From the NCBI GenBank assembly GCA_018821535.1, contig JAHJLV010000018.1, positions 27,392 through 91,391 of the forward strand: a DNA stretch of 64,000 nt, written 5' to 3'. Under the pieces are notes generated by a model that saw only the letters and a list, made by a program, of their open reading frames with translations, searched no databases and had not been told where the DNA came from. The position numbers and the translations under genes are program-made. Within the stretch, counting starts at the first letter, position 1. Every line of letters begins with the position of its first letter. This DNA comes from Pseudomonadota bacterium (lineage in GTDB: Bacteria > Desulfobacterota > Desulfobacteria > Desulfobacterales > Desulfobacteraceae). This document shows positions 44,808 to 53,837 of the stretch, piece after piece.

Positions 44808-46250
44808 CTAAAGTTGTTTTCGTTTGTTGGACGGAAGTATATTGAGCATTTTCCTGTATTTTGCCACAGTTCTTCTGGCAATTTCGATATTGGAATCCTG
44901 CAGGATATCGGCCAGTTTTTCATCACTGTATGGGTCTTCAGGATCTTCATTTTCAATCATCAGCCGTATTTTTTCCTTTACACTTGCAGACGCCATGGAT
45001 TCCCCGCTGGTTCTGCCAATAGAGGAATTGAAAAAATATTTCAATTCAAAAAGGCCCTGGGGGGTATATGCATATTTATTTGTGGTCACCCGGCTGATGG
45101 TGGATTCATGCATTTCGATATCTTCGGCAATATCTTTTAGAATCAAGGGTTTCAGATAGGCAATGCCTTTTTCAAAAAATTCATGCTGAAACTTTAGAAT
45201 GCTTTCCATCACCAGATATATGGTTTTCTGGCGCTGGTGTATGCTTTTTATCAGCCATGAGGCGGACTGCATTTTTTCATTCAGATAGTTTTTTGCGTCC
45301 TTGGGGATTTTCCGGCCGTTGGCAATGGCCTGTTTGTAAAAATGATTGATTCGCAGTTTGGGCAATCCGTCATCATTCATTACAATCTTGAAGCCATCTT
45401 CATGTTTGTAAACGTAGATATCCGGTGTGATATAGGCAGGTTCTTCTGTTGAAAATTTTCTTCCGGGTTTGGGTTCAAGGTACTGAAGAATCTGTACTGC
45501 AGTCCGGACTTCCTCAACTGAAATTTTCAATGCCTTTGCTATTTTTTTGCTGTTTCTGTTTTCCAGATTTTTAAGGTGGTATTTGATAATCTGGGTGATA
45601 ATGGGGTTATCGATACCCAGTTGTTTTAACTGGATCAGCAGGGTTTCTTGAAGGTCTCTGGCGCATACACCCGGCGGATCAAAGGTCTGCAGAAGAGACA
45701 GAACTTCTTCAACCTCTTCTATGGTCGCATTGCAGACCAGGGCAACCTCTTCAAGATCACAGCACAGATAACCGTCCGGGTTAAGATTTCCGATAAGCGT
45801 GTCTCCGATGGTCTCCTTGTGCTTATCCAGTTCATTGAGCATCAACTGCCACTGAAGATGGGCTTCCAGCGTCTTTTTTTCCGGGGTGAAAGCTTCATAG
45901 TTGGGTGCTGCGACGTTTTCAGACTCTGTATGGATTTTTCCTGTGGAATTGTATTCATTGATATAGTTTTCCCAGTCGACGTCTGATCTTACTTTGTCTT
46001 CAATGGTGACTTCCTGGCTGGGATTATCTAACCTGGAAGCGTCGGTAAGCAGTTCTTCTGCAGTGATGCTTTTATCAGACAGCTCTTCCACGCCAGCTTC
46101 TTCCAGAGCAGGATTCTGCTCCATTTCCTGCTGGATCATTTCAGCCAGTTCAAGACGGGACAGCTGGAGCAGTTTGATCGCCTGCTGAAGCTGCGGCGTC
46201 ATCACAAGCTGCTGACTCAAGATCAGATTTTGATGTAGTCCAAGTTCCAT
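44808..46250 (-). CDS. rpoN: RNA polymerase sigma-54 factor
   Basis: A 480-residue sigma-54. The Gln-rich activator-interacting region I (LHQNLILSQQLVMTPQLQQAIKLLQLSRLEL), an acidic linker, the core-binding domain, the HTH and the terminal RpoN box RRTVAKYRKMLNI are all present. It recognises -24/-12 promoters, two of which are seen in this window (32657 and 63976). It lies between lptB and hpf, the standard order. Confidence 0.97.
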   Translation of the reverse strand: MELGLHQNLILSQQLVMTPQLQQAIKLLQLSRLELAEMIQQEMEQNPALEEAGVEELSDKSITAEELLTDASRLDNPSQEVTIEDKVRSDVDWENYINEYNSTGKIHTESENVAAPNYEAFTPEKKTLEAHLQWQLMLNELDKHKETIGDTLIGNLNPDGYLCCDLEEVALVCNATIEEVEEVLSLLQTFDPPGVCARDLQETLLIQLKQLGIDNPIITQIIKYHLKNLENRNSKKIAKALKISVEEVRTAVQILQYLEPKPGRKFSTEEPAYITPDIYVYKHEDGFKIVMNDDGLPKLRINHFYKQAIANGRKIPKDAKNYLNEKMQSASWLIKSIHQRQKTIYLVMESILKFQHEFFEKGIAYLKPLILKDIAEDIEMHESTISRVTTNKYAYTPQGLFELKYFFNSSIGRTSGESMASASVKEKIRLMIENEDPEDPYSDEKLADILQDSNIEIARRTVAKYRKMLNILPSNKRKQL

Positions 46251-46253
46251 AGT

Positions 46254-46976
46254 TTACAGTTTGAAATTTTCTCCCAGATATATCTTTTTTGCTATATCAC
46301 TTGAAATAATTTTATCAGGGCTTCCGGACTCAATCACTTTTCCCTGACTTACAATATATGCATCATCACAAACGCCTAAGGTTTCTCTGACATTATGATC
46401 TGATATTAAAACGCCGATTCCTTTTTTAGTCAACTGATAAATTATTTGCTGGATATCGATTACAGCCAGCGGATCTATTCCGGCAAAGGGTTCATCCAGA
46501 AGAATAAATTTAGGATCCGTTGCAAGTACCCGGGAGATCTCAAGCCTGCGCCGTTCCCCGCCGGAAAGGGAGTTGGCTTTTTGATCTGCAAGACTACTGA
46601 TTCCCAGCTCTTTCATTAAACCCGCAGCTTTTTGTTCAATATCAAATTCGGTTTTCGGCAGGATTTCCAGAATAGCGGTGATATTTTCTTTGACCGTCAG
46701 CTTCTTGAATATGCTGGATTCCTGGGGAAGATATCCAATACCTTTCTGGGCACGAAGATACATGGGGTAATGGGTGATGTTGTCTTCAGCTATAAATACA
46801 CTTCCGCTGTCCGGTTTGATCAGACCGACCGCCATGTAGAATGTGGTTGTTTTTCCTGCTCCGTTTGGGCCCAGCAAACCTGTGACCCGGCCCTGTTCAA
46901 CGGTCAGGCTGACCTGATCCACCACTTTTTTGCCAGTATAAATTTTGACAAGGTTTTTTAAAACAAGCTGCGTCAT
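46254..46976 (-). CDS. lptB: LPS export ABC transporter ATPase LptB
   Basis: A 240-residue ATPase powering LPS extraction from the inner membrane with LptFG. Walker A GPNGAGKTT, signature LSGGERRRLEISR, Walker B FILLDEPFAGIDPLAV and the His switch (ISDHNV) are present. The DEPFAGVDP-type motif is characteristic of LptB. Its start overlaps the lptA stop by one base. Confidence 0.96.
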   Translation of the reverse strand: MTQLVLKNLVKIYTGKKVVDQVSLTVEQGRVTGLLGPNGAGKTTTFYMAVGLIKPDSGSVFIAEDNITHYPMYLRAQKGIGYLPQESSIFKKLTVKENITAILEILPKTEFDIEQKAAGLMKELGISSLADQKANSLSGGERRRLEISRVLATDPKFILLDEPFAGIDPLAVIDIQQIIYQLTKKGIGVLISDHNVRETLGVCDDAYIVSQGKVIESGSPDKIISSDIAKKIYLGENFKL

Positions 46977-47569
46977 TATGGCTTTTCAGTTGGTTTGTCT
47001 TCGGGGTTAAATAACGCTTCGACTCTTTTATTGCCGTCACTTTCCACCAGAACCCTGTCCTGGTTTCTGAAAAGGGTGATTTTTTTTCCGGTGACAAAAC
47101 TTGCACCGGTAACCAGCTTTGGTGCTTCTCCGGTAAGAATGAGGGTGCCATCGGCAGTTGTATATACAGCCTTGTCTGCAAAGGCTTTTCTGTCTCCTGA
47201 TGTATAGTTCACATGGCCTGTGGCAATGATCTGTCTGATATTGCCCTGCTGTTTGTTCTCGGGGTCCGGGCCTGACGGCTGATCTCCGGTTTCTGAAAAA
47301 TAAATTTTTATGGAATCTGCCAGCAGCACAGAATCTGTCCGGGTGGCTTTTGCATTCCCTGTAAATTCCACCATGGAGTTGTCTCTCTGGGCGACCATTT
47401 TATCAGAGACAATATGCAAAGGGTGTTGTGTTTCATCGTTTTTTTCGTTTTGCGACCAGGCAGCAGGGGTCTGAAAAAATAAAAAACAGCCCATCAGCAG
47501 CAGTGGTAAAACAAATACGCGTAAGGATTTATTGAATATCAAAATTTTCACTGAATATTCCTTTGACAT
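46976..47569 (-). CDS. lptA: LPS periplasmic bridge protein LptA
   Basis: A 197-residue periplasmic protein with a signal peptide (hydrophobic VFVLPLLLMGCFLFFQ) and the OstA/LptA beta-jellyroll: HIVSDKMVAQRDNSMVEFTGNAKATRTDSVLLADSIKIYF, then GNIRQIIATGHVNYTSGDRKAFADKAVY. It forms the bridge carrying LPS to the outer membrane. Its 5' end overlaps lptC by 41 bases; a GTG at 47551 is a possible shorter start. Confidence 0.9.
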   Translation of the reverse strand: MSKEYSVKILIFNKSLRVFVLPLLLMGCFLFFQTPAAWSQNEKNDETQHPLHIVSDKMVAQRDNSMVEFTGNAKATRTDSVLLADSIKIYFSETGDQPSGPDPENKQQGNIRQIIATGHVNYTSGDRKAFADKAVYTTADGTLILTGEAPKLVTGASFVTGKKITLFRNQDRVLVESDGNKRVEALFNPEDKPTEKP

Positions 47570-48107
47570 GTCCGGTCAGAATCGTCATGTTTTCATTGAG
47601 CCTGGTTGTCATTGAATCCGCATCAATCACGGATTCTGCTTTTTCCAGTCTCACGTGAGTGTCGGTGTGTATTATATGTTCTTTTTTATTATAATGCAAC
47701 TTGTCAGTTTTCAGGGTAAAAGACTCATAATCAACCATAACATTGCCGGAAAAGTGCATGTCATGGGTCTGGGTATTTAACTGGCCGTTATCTGAGGTTA
47801 AGTGGACTTTTTTATTGTCTTTGGTGAAAAAAGTGATGGAAATGTCCTGAAGAATTGCTTTGTTTTCTTCTTTCATCAGTCTGGCGGAAGCTGCCTGAAG
47901 CTCCCATTCCTTTATCCCGTTTTTCTTTGAAATCTGTTTGAGTGCGTTCAGCTTGAGTGAAGAAGAATGATCAACTTTGATATCCTTGAATTCTATCGGG
48001 GTTGAAATCAGGTTGTTAAAATAAATTAACCCGCCCAGAATAATTATGATCAGAACCAGCAGGCCTGCCAGGGGAAGGGTCAGTTTTTGTTTCAAGGTTC
48101 TGGTCAT
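47529..48107 (-). CDS. lptC: LPS export protein LptC
   Basis: A 192-residue bitopic protein: one N-terminal helix (LPLAGLLVLIIIILGGLIYF) and a periplasmic jellyroll (IEFKDIKVDHSSSL, WELQAASARLMKEENKAILQDISITFF, LTSDNGQLNTQTHDMHFSGNVMV). It passes LPS from LptB2FG to LptA. It overlaps kdsC at its start (four bases) and lptA at its end. Confidence 0.9.
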   Translation of the reverse strand: MTRTLKQKLTLPLAGLLVLIIIILGGLIYFNNLISTPIEFKDIKVDHSSSLKLNALKQISKKNGIKEWELQAASARLMKEENKAILQDISITFFTKDNKKVHLTSDNGQLNTQTHDMHFSGNVMVDYESFTLKTDKLHYNKKEHIIHTDTHVRLEKAESVIDADSMTTRLNENMTILTGHVKGIFSENFDIQ

Positions 48108-48625
48108 AACAGGTATCTATTGAGAATGGTTTCCCATTTTCCCTTTGATTTGAGAATCATTTCACAGATTTCTCTGACAGCACCTTTGCCACCGTTTTTT
48201 TCAGTGACGATATCGGCATGGTCCTTGACCTCATCGCTGGCATCTGCCACGCAAAAGGACAGGCCCACTTTTTTCATGATCGGCAGATCAATCAGATCAT
48301 CGCCGACATAGGCCATGTGTTCTGCGGGAATTTTTGTCCGGGACTCAATGGTGGACAGAATCTTTGATTTTTCCTTGATGCCGTCAAACAGCAACGTAAT
48401 ACCGATATTATCACACCGATGTTTGAGGGCCATGGATGTTCTGCCGGTGACAATGCCGACCTGCACGCCTGAATCCATTAACAGGCGCAGGCCCAGACCG
48501 TCTTTGGAATTAAAACTTTTAATCTGCTCGCCTGAGTCACAATAGGTGATGGTGCCGTCGGTGAGGACACCATCAACATCCAGCAGCAGCAGTTTGATGT
48601 TTGAAAGTTTATCTTTTGTTATCAT
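48104..48625 (-). CDS. kdsC: 3-deoxy-D-manno-octulosonate 8-phosphate phosphatase
   Basis: A 173-residue HAD-type phosphatase, the small tetrameric KdsC form. The catalytic loop LLLDVDGVLTDG carries both Asp residues, followed by SKDGLGLRLLMDSGVQVGIVTGR and YVGDDLIDLPIM. It releases Kdo from Kdo-8-phosphate made by KdsA, encoded just upstream with a one-base overlap. Confidence 0.95.
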   Translation of the reverse strand: MITKDKLSNIKLLLLDVDGVLTDGTITYCDSGEQIKSFNSKDGLGLRLLMDSGVQVGIVTGRTSMALKHRCDNIGITLLFDGIKEKSKILSTIESRTKIPAEHMAYVGDDLIDLPIMKKVGLSFCVADASDEVKDHADIVTEKNGGKGAVREICEMILKSKGKWETILNRYLL

Positions 48626-49437
48626 TATCCAACCGCCTGCTTAATGGCAAAAAGCGTGGATAAAAGAGTTTCCATTTCCATCAGCGGCATGGAATTGGGA
48701 CCATCGCACAGGGCTTTTTCAGGGTCAGGATGGGTCTCCATGAACAGCCCGTCCGCTCCTGCCGCAATGGCAGCTTTTGCAAGGGTCGGGGCGAACTGTC
48801 TTTCTCCGGCTGATGAATCCTGCGCTCCCCCCGGAAGCTGGACACTGTGTGTGGCATCGAATACAACAGGAACCCCCATGCCTTTGATAATGGGAACAGC
48901 CCTGAAATCCACCACCAGATTATTATACCCAAAGGATGATCCTCTTTCGGTAATGCAGATATGGGGGTTGCCGGCTTCCCTGGTCTTGTTCAGGATATTG
49001 CCGCATTCTTTTGGAGATAAAAACTGTCCTTTTTTAATATTGACCGGCCTGCCTGTTTCACATGCTGCCAGTATCAGGTCTGTCTGGCGGCATAAAAAGG
49101 CAGGGATCTGGATAACATCAAGAATATCTGCCGCTTTCCGGGCCTGGTCCGGCAGATGGATATCAGACAGGATGTTTACATCCAGCTCTTTTTTAATGGT
49201 TTTGAGAATATCCAGCCCGGCCTCGAACCCGGGTCCTCTGAAGGAATTGACAGATGTCCGGTTGGCTTTATCAAAAGAAGCTTTGAAAATAAACGGGATT
49301 TTCAGCGCATGGGTGATCTGTTTGAGATGTCTGGCCGTCTGATAGGTGATGTCATAATTTTCAATGACACAGGGACCGGAAATGAGAAAAAAAACAGGCT
49401 GCGGCCCGCTGGTTAGACGTACAAAAAAATTTTCCAT
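48625..49437 (-). CDS. kdsA: Kdo-8-phosphate synthase
   Basis: A 270-residue aldolase-type enzyme condensing PEP and arabinose 5-phosphate. Recognisable stretches are LISGPCVIEN, IFKASFDKANRTS, LSDIHLPDQA, FLCRQTDL and DATHSVQLPGG. The conserved Cys-type metal position suggests a metal-dependent form, but this is not certain by reading. It is the first gene of the long minus-strand Kdo/Lpt/rpoN unit. Confidence 0.96.
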   Translation of the reverse strand: MENFFVRLTSGPQPVFFLISGPCVIENYDITYQTARHLKQITHALKIPFIFKASFDKANRTSVNSFRGPGFEAGLDILKTIKKELDVNILSDIHLPDQARKAADILDVIQIPAFLCRQTDLILAACETGRPVNIKKGQFLSPKECGNILNKTREAGNPHICITERGSSFGYNNLVVDFRAVPIIKGMGVPVVFDATHSVQLPGGAQDSSAGERQFAPTLAKAAIAAGADGLFMETHPDPEKALCDGPNSMPLMEMETLLSTLFAIKQAVG

Positions 49438-49471
49438 AAAATATGCCTTTTAAAATATGATTTGAAGCCAA

Positions 49472-49498
49472 ATTATATTTTGGGATGCTAAAAGTCAA
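49472..49498 (-). promoter_or_regulatory. Likely promoter of the kdsA-lpt-rpoN unit
   Basis: On the minus strand TTGACT (49498-49493) is followed after 15 bases by a perfect TATAAT (49477-49472), about 35 bases before the kdsA ATG. The spacing is short, so strength is uncertain. Confidence 0.5.
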
Positions 49499-49512
49499 GA
49501 ATACAAAATTGC

Positions 49513-49541
49513 TTGATAAGTTGAGCCATAGCTGCTATTTT
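49513..49541 (+). promoter_or_regulatory. Likely promoter of the M23 peptidase gene
   Basis: TTGATA (49513-49518), 17 bases, TATTTT (49536-49541), about 55 bases before the chosen ATG at 49595. It is a reasonable sigma-70 match divergent to the kdsA promoter. Confidence 0.5.
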
Positions 49542-49594
49542 ACTGTCGTTTTGTGATGATACAGACTAACTTCCTGAAAAGAAAGGTGATATTG

Positions 49595-50977
49595 ATGAAA
49601 AGAGTTCTTTTTTGGATTCTGATTATGGCGGTTATAGTCCCATCGGTTTGGGTGTTTCTATTTAAATTTGAAGGTGAAAAACCTTCCATTGACATTGTCC
49701 TTCCTTCTGTTTATCTGCAAAAAGACTATGAGTTTTCCGTTCTGGCCGCAGACAATAAAAACGGGCTTCGTAAAATTGTGGTGTCTGTCATGCAGCAGGG
49801 CAAAGAAAAGATCCTGCTGGAAAAACAGAATCAGAGCGCTTCATTTTTAGGGCTGTTTCCTCAATCAGCAGAAATTAATCAATCCTTTGTCGTTCCGGTG
49901 GATACCCAGGGCTACGGGATGGCTGACGGAGAAGCGGTTATCCGGGTCATGGTCTCTGATTTTTCATGGCGGGGCTGGAATCGCGGCAACATCGCCTATG
50001 TTGAAAAACCCGTGGTTATAGATACCAAACCGCCCGCGGTCAGTGTATTGTCCCAGCATCACAATATGGAACGCGGCGGCAGTGCACTGGTGATTTATAA
50101 AGTGTTTGAAGACAAGATAACCTCCGGCGTTCTGGTGGGAGAAAATTTTTTCCCGGGCCATCCGGGTCTGTTTGACGATGATCATATCCATGCGGCCTTT
50201 TTTGCCCTGGATCATACCCAGGGGCCCGGAACACCTGTCCGGGTGGTTGTGCGGGATCTTGCCGGAAATACGACCAAAAGGGATTTTTATCATTTCATAC
50301 GGGATAAACAGTTCAAAAAGGATACCCTGAATATTTCCCAGGGGTTTCTGGAAAACAAGATTCCGGGTTTTGATGTCGGTGCCATGGAACAGACCTTTGC
50401 AACGGCAAAGAATCCTTTGCTTGAAAAATTTTTGTATATCAATAAAACGATCCGCAAAAACAACGTGGATCTTATCCTCAGTACGCCTGCTGTGACTGAA
50501 AATAAAAAATACTGGGACGGCAGATTTTTAAGGCTGACAGGATCTTCAAGGCGGGCGGGTTTTGCGGATCAAAGAACTTATAATAATGGGGGCCGCACAA
50601 TAGACCATGCCGTACATTTAGGGATTGATCTTGCATCAACTGCCAATGCCCCTGTAAAGGCAGCCAATGGCGGACGTGTGATATTCACACAGTTTGTCGG
50701 TATCTTTGGAAATACCGTCATGATTGATCATGGATTCGGACTGACCAGTCTGTATTCTCATTTAAACCAGATCACTGTTGAAAAGGGGACTCTGGTCCAA
50801 CAGGGGGATCTGATCGGATATACCGGCATTACCGGTCTTGCAGGCGGGGATCATCTGCATTTTTCCATGATCGTTCACAATGTATTTGTAAATCCGGTTG
50901 AATGGTGGGATGATACCTGGATTGAGAATAATATTACATCTAAAATTGATGCGGTGAAGCAACTGCAGAAACAATAA
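49595..50977 (+). CDS. M23-family (LytM) peptidoglycan endopeptidase
   Basis: A 460-residue envelope protein. One N-terminal helix (VLFWILIMAVIVPSVWVFLF) is followed by an Ig-like/strand-rich periplasmic region. The C-terminal M23 domain (about 340-445) has HLGIDLA as the first metal-binding motif and GDHLHFSM as the second, with GNTVMIDHGFGLTSLYSHL between. Metal ligands appear intact, so it should be an active endopeptidase. The start at 49595 has GAAAGGTG upstream and avoids a 14-residue extension. It is divergent from kdsA. Confidence 0.88.
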   Translation: MKRVLFWILIMAVIVPSVWVFLFKFEGEKPSIDIVLPSVYLQKDYEFSVLAADNKNGLRKIVVSVMQQGKEKILLEKQNQSASFLGLFPQSAEINQSFVVPVDTQGYGMADGEAVIRVMVSDFSWRGWNRGNIAYVEKPVVIDTKPPAVSVLSQHHNMERGGSALVIYKVFEDKITSGVLVGENFFPGHPGLFDDDHIHAAFFALDHTQGPGTPVRVVVRDLAGNTTKRDFYHFIRDKQFKKDTLNISQGFLENKIPGFDVGAMEQTFATAKNPLLEKFLYINKTIRKNNVDLILSTPAVTENKKYWDGRFLRLTGSSRRAGFADQRTYNNGGRTIDHAVHLGIDLASTANAPVKAANGGRVIFTQFVGIFGNTVMIDHGFGLTSLYSHLNQITVEKGTLVQQGDLIGYTGITGLAGGDHLHFSMIVHNVFVNPVEWWDDTWIENNITSKIDAVKQLQKQ

Positions 50978-51031
50978 GGATAAAGACCCGGACAGTGTAT
51001 TCAAAGAGGCGGGCCGTAAAAAAGGGCAGTG

Positions 51032-52195
51032 ATGACAGATTTTAAAGTAAACAAGACAATTGAACAGATCAATAAAAAGATTGCCAGCGGTGATGCGGTG
51101 GTGGTGACCGCAGAAGAAATCATTGATATTGCCGGAAAACTGGGTGTGGTTGAGGCTGCAAAAAAAGTGGACGTGGTGACCACAGGCACGTTTGCCCCCA
51201 TGTGTTCTTCCGGTGCTTTTATTAATATCGGTCAGTCCAGGCCATCGGTGAGGACAACAAAAACCTGGCTGAACAACGTTCAGGCATATTCAGGTATCGC
51301 TGCGGTGGACTGCTATATCGGCGCCACCCAGACCTGTGATGATGATCCTTTAAACAAGCGTCATCCCGGTGAATTTAATTATGGCGGCGGCCATGTTATT
51401 CAGGATCTTGTGGCAGGAAAACAGATCCATGTCCGGGCGGAAAGCTATGGAACAGATTGTTATCCCAATCGTAAAATAGAAAAAATGGTTACGCTTAAAG
51501 AGCTGCCCAATGCCATGATGGTCAACCCCCGAAACTGCTACCAGAATTATAACTGCGCCATTAATAAATCCGACAAGATCATATACACCTATATGGGGAC
51601 GTTAAAACCGGGCATGCGCAATGCCAATTACTGCTCGGCCGGAGAACTCAGCCCCCTGCTCAATGACCCGTATCTGAAAACCATCGGTGTGGGCACCCGG
51701 ATCTTTTTAGGCGGGGCTCAAGGCTATGTGACCTGGACCGGAACCCAGCATAAAAAAGATGTGGAACGAGGACTTAACGGCGTTCCCTTGACACCTTCAG
51801 GCACCCTCTCGGTCATCGGGGATTTAAAGCAGATGTCACCGGAATGGCTTGTGGGCCAGAGTATCCGGGGATATGGCGTATCCTTGTCTGTGGGCCTTGG
51901 AATTCCCATTCCGATTTTAAATGAAGAGATTTTAAAATACACATCTGTTTCTGATGATCAGTTGTTTACCCAGATTATTGATTACGGGTATGATTATCCG
52001 GAAGGAAATTCCAAATCCTATGGCCAGGTCAGTTATGCAGAGTTGAAAAGCGGATTTATCATGCTCAAGGGTAAAAAAATTCAGACGGTTCCCCTGTCCA
52101 GTATGGTAAAAGCCAGGAAAATTGCAGACATCCTGAAAAAATCAATACAGCAGTCAAAATTTTTTATCGGTCAGCCCCAGCAGACATTCTATTAG
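51032..52195 (+). CDS. DUF39 homocysteine-biosynthesis / L-aspartate semialdehyde sulfurtransferase
   Basis: A 387-residue protein of the DUF39/HcyBio family. Family work in methanogens and sulfate reducers links it to making homocysteine from aspartate semialdehyde and sulfide. Conserved stretches are TTGTFAPMCSSGAFINIGQSRP, AVDCYIGATQTCDDDP, NPRNCYQNYNCAI and RIFLGGAQGYVTWTGTQH, with several cysteines that may carry sulfur. The usual partner, a NIL-domain ferredoxin, is not beside it. The ATG at 51032 is preferred to the adjoining GTG by its spacing from AAAGGG. Confidence 0.88.
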   Translation: MTDFKVNKTIEQINKKIASGDAVVVTAEEIIDIAGKLGVVEAAKKVDVVTTGTFAPMCSSGAFINIGQSRPSVRTTKTWLNNVQAYSGIAAVDCYIGATQTCDDDPLNKRHPGEFNYGGGHVIQDLVAGKQIHVRAESYGTDCYPNRKIEKMVTLKELPNAMMVNPRNCYQNYNCAINKSDKIIYTYMGTLKPGMRNANYCSAGELSPLLNDPYLKTIGVGTRIFLGGAQGYVTWTGTQHKKDVERGLNGVPLTPSGTLSVIGDLKQMSPEWLVGQSIRGYGVSLSVGLGIPIPILNEEILKYTSVSDDQLFTQIIDYGYDYPEGNSKSYGQVSYAELKSGFIMLKGKKIQTVPLSSMVKARKIADILKKSIQQSKFFIGQPQQTFY

Positions 52196-52231
52196 GAAAA
52201 AGAAAGCAGGATAAACAAAGAAGGATAAAAG

Positions 52232-52891
52232 ATGGCAGTCAAAAAATCCAGGCCTGAAACTGAGCCCAAAGCGGATTCCAGCTCAAAATCCAAGGTTAAA
52301 AGTGCTTTGCGGGAAAATATAGAGGCGATTGTTGTTGCAGTGATTATTGCCATGTTTATCCGGACATTTATTATCCAGGCCTTTAAAATTCCGTCCGGGT
52401 CCATGCTTGAAACCCTGCAGATCGGCGATCATATTCTGGTCAATAAATTTATCTACGGGGTCAAGATTCCGTTTACCGGCGGCAAGGAAATCATAGCGGG
52501 CAAAGATCCCCAAAAGGGGGATGTGATTGTTTTTCAATATCCCAAGGATCCGTCTCTGGATTATATCAAACGGGTGGTTGCAACTGCAGGCGATACCCTG
52601 GAAATTAAAAATAAACAACTCTACGTGAATGATGTCCCTGTCGAGAATGAAGAATATGCTGTGTATAAAGAGCCATACTTCAGATATGACCGGGATAATT
52701 ATCCGAAAATCACGATTCCGGAAAATAAAGTGTTTGTTATGGGAGATAACCGGGATAACAGCCATGACAGCAGATTCTGGGGGTTTGTTGATTTAAGTGC
52801 TGTCCGGGGAAAGGCACTAATTATCTACTGGTCGTGGAACAAGGAAAAATTTGGTGTCAGATGGAACAGAATCGGTGATTTAATAAAATAA
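52232..52891 (+). CDS. lepB: Signal peptidase I
   Basis: A 219-residue membrane protease that cuts Sec signal peptides. After a polar N-terminus there is one membrane helix (IEAIVVAVIIAMFIRTFIIQAF). The catalytic Ser57 lies in IPSGSMLETL and Lys113 in DYIKRVVATAGD; GDNRDNSHDSRFWG is the box E motif. The length fits a compact LepB with a single helix. It is 10 bases upstream of pyrB. Confidence 0.95.
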   Translation: MAVKKSRPETEPKADSSSKSKVKSALRENIEAIVVAVIIAMFIRTFIIQAFKIPSGSMLETLQIGDHILVNKFIYGVKIPFTGGKEIIAGKDPQKGDVIVFQYPKDPSLDYIKRVVATAGDTLEIKNKQLYVNDVPVENEEYAVYKEPYFRYDRDNYPKITIPENKVFVMGDNRDNSHDSRFWGFVDLSAVRGKALIIYWSWNKEKFGVRWNRIGDLIK

Positions 52892-52901
52892 GGGTGCATC
52901 T

Positions 52902-53837
52902 ATGTTTGCAAAAAAAGATATCCTTGATATCGGATCTCTTGATCCTGCTGAAATTTCCATGATTCTTGATACGGCTGAAGGGATGAAGGAAATTAATGAA
53001 CGTCCGGTAAAAAAAGTCCCCACACTCAGGGGAAAGACCATTGTTCTTTTTTTTCAGGAACCCTCCACCCGAACCAAACTGTCTTTTGATACAGCAGCCA
53101 AACGGCTTTCGGCAGACAGTCTTTCCATTTCTCAAAGCACATCCAGTATTGTGAAGGGGGAAACCCTGATCGATACAGCGAAAAACCTGGAAGCCATGAA
53201 GCCGGATGTGATTGTTCTGCGCCATCCGTCATCCGGCGCGCCGCATCTGATTGCAAAACACGTGAAAGCTTCGGTGATTAATGCCGGTGACGGCATCCAT
53301 GCTCATCCGTCCCAGGCGTTGCTGGATATGATGAGTGTCAGGGAGAAAAAAGGGAAGATAAAAGGACTGAAAATTTCAATTATCGGTGATATTTCGCATT
53401 CCCGGGTTGCCAGATCAGATATTACCGGATTTTCAAAGATGGGGGCAAAGGTTCGCATCTGTGCGCCCCAAACCATGATTCCCATGGGGATAGAAAAATT
53501 AGGCTGCACCATTGCCCCCACAATGGAAGCCTGTATTGAAGATGCCGATGTTGTCATGATGCTCAGGATTCAGAAAGAACGGCAGGGAAATATTCTTTTC
53601 CCCACGGAAAGGGAATATGCCACACTTTTCGGTTTAAACACACACCGCCTGAAACTGGCTAAAAAAGATGTGCTGGTCATGCATCCGGGCCCCATGAACC
53701 GGGGGGTGGAAATTGCGAGCGATGTAGCGGATTCTGAGTATTCCATTATTTTAGAGCAGGTCACCAACGGCGTTGCTTTGCGGATGGCATTGTTTTATCT
53801 GCTGGCAGGAGGAAATAGACATGCGGATGCGGATTAA
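52902..53837 (+). CDS. pyrB: Aspartate carbamoyltransferase catalytic subunit
   Basis: A 311-residue enzyme of pyrimidine synthesis joining carbamoyl phosphate and aspartate. The carbamoyl-phosphate loop FFQEPSTRTKLSFDTA, the RHPSSGAPHLIA region, GDGIHAHPSQALLDM and the C-terminal VMHPGPMNRGVEI are all present. It overlaps pyrC by 17 bases. No regulatory pyrI gene is nearby, so allosteric control may be absent. Confidence 0.97.
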   Translation: MFAKKDILDIGSLDPAEISMILDTAEGMKEINERPVKKVPTLRGKTIVLFFQEPSTRTKLSFDTAAKRLSADSLSISQSTSSIVKGETLIDTAKNLEAMKPDVIVLRHPSSGAPHLIAKHVKASVINAGDGIHAHPSQALLDMMSVREKKGKIKGLKISIIGDISHSRVARSDITGFSKMGAKVRICAPQTMIPMGIEKLGCTIAPTMEACIEDADVVMMLRIQKERQGNILFPTEREYATLFGLNTHRLKLAKKDVLVMHPGPMNRGVEIASDVADSEYSIILEQVTNGVALRMALFYLLAGGNRHADAD

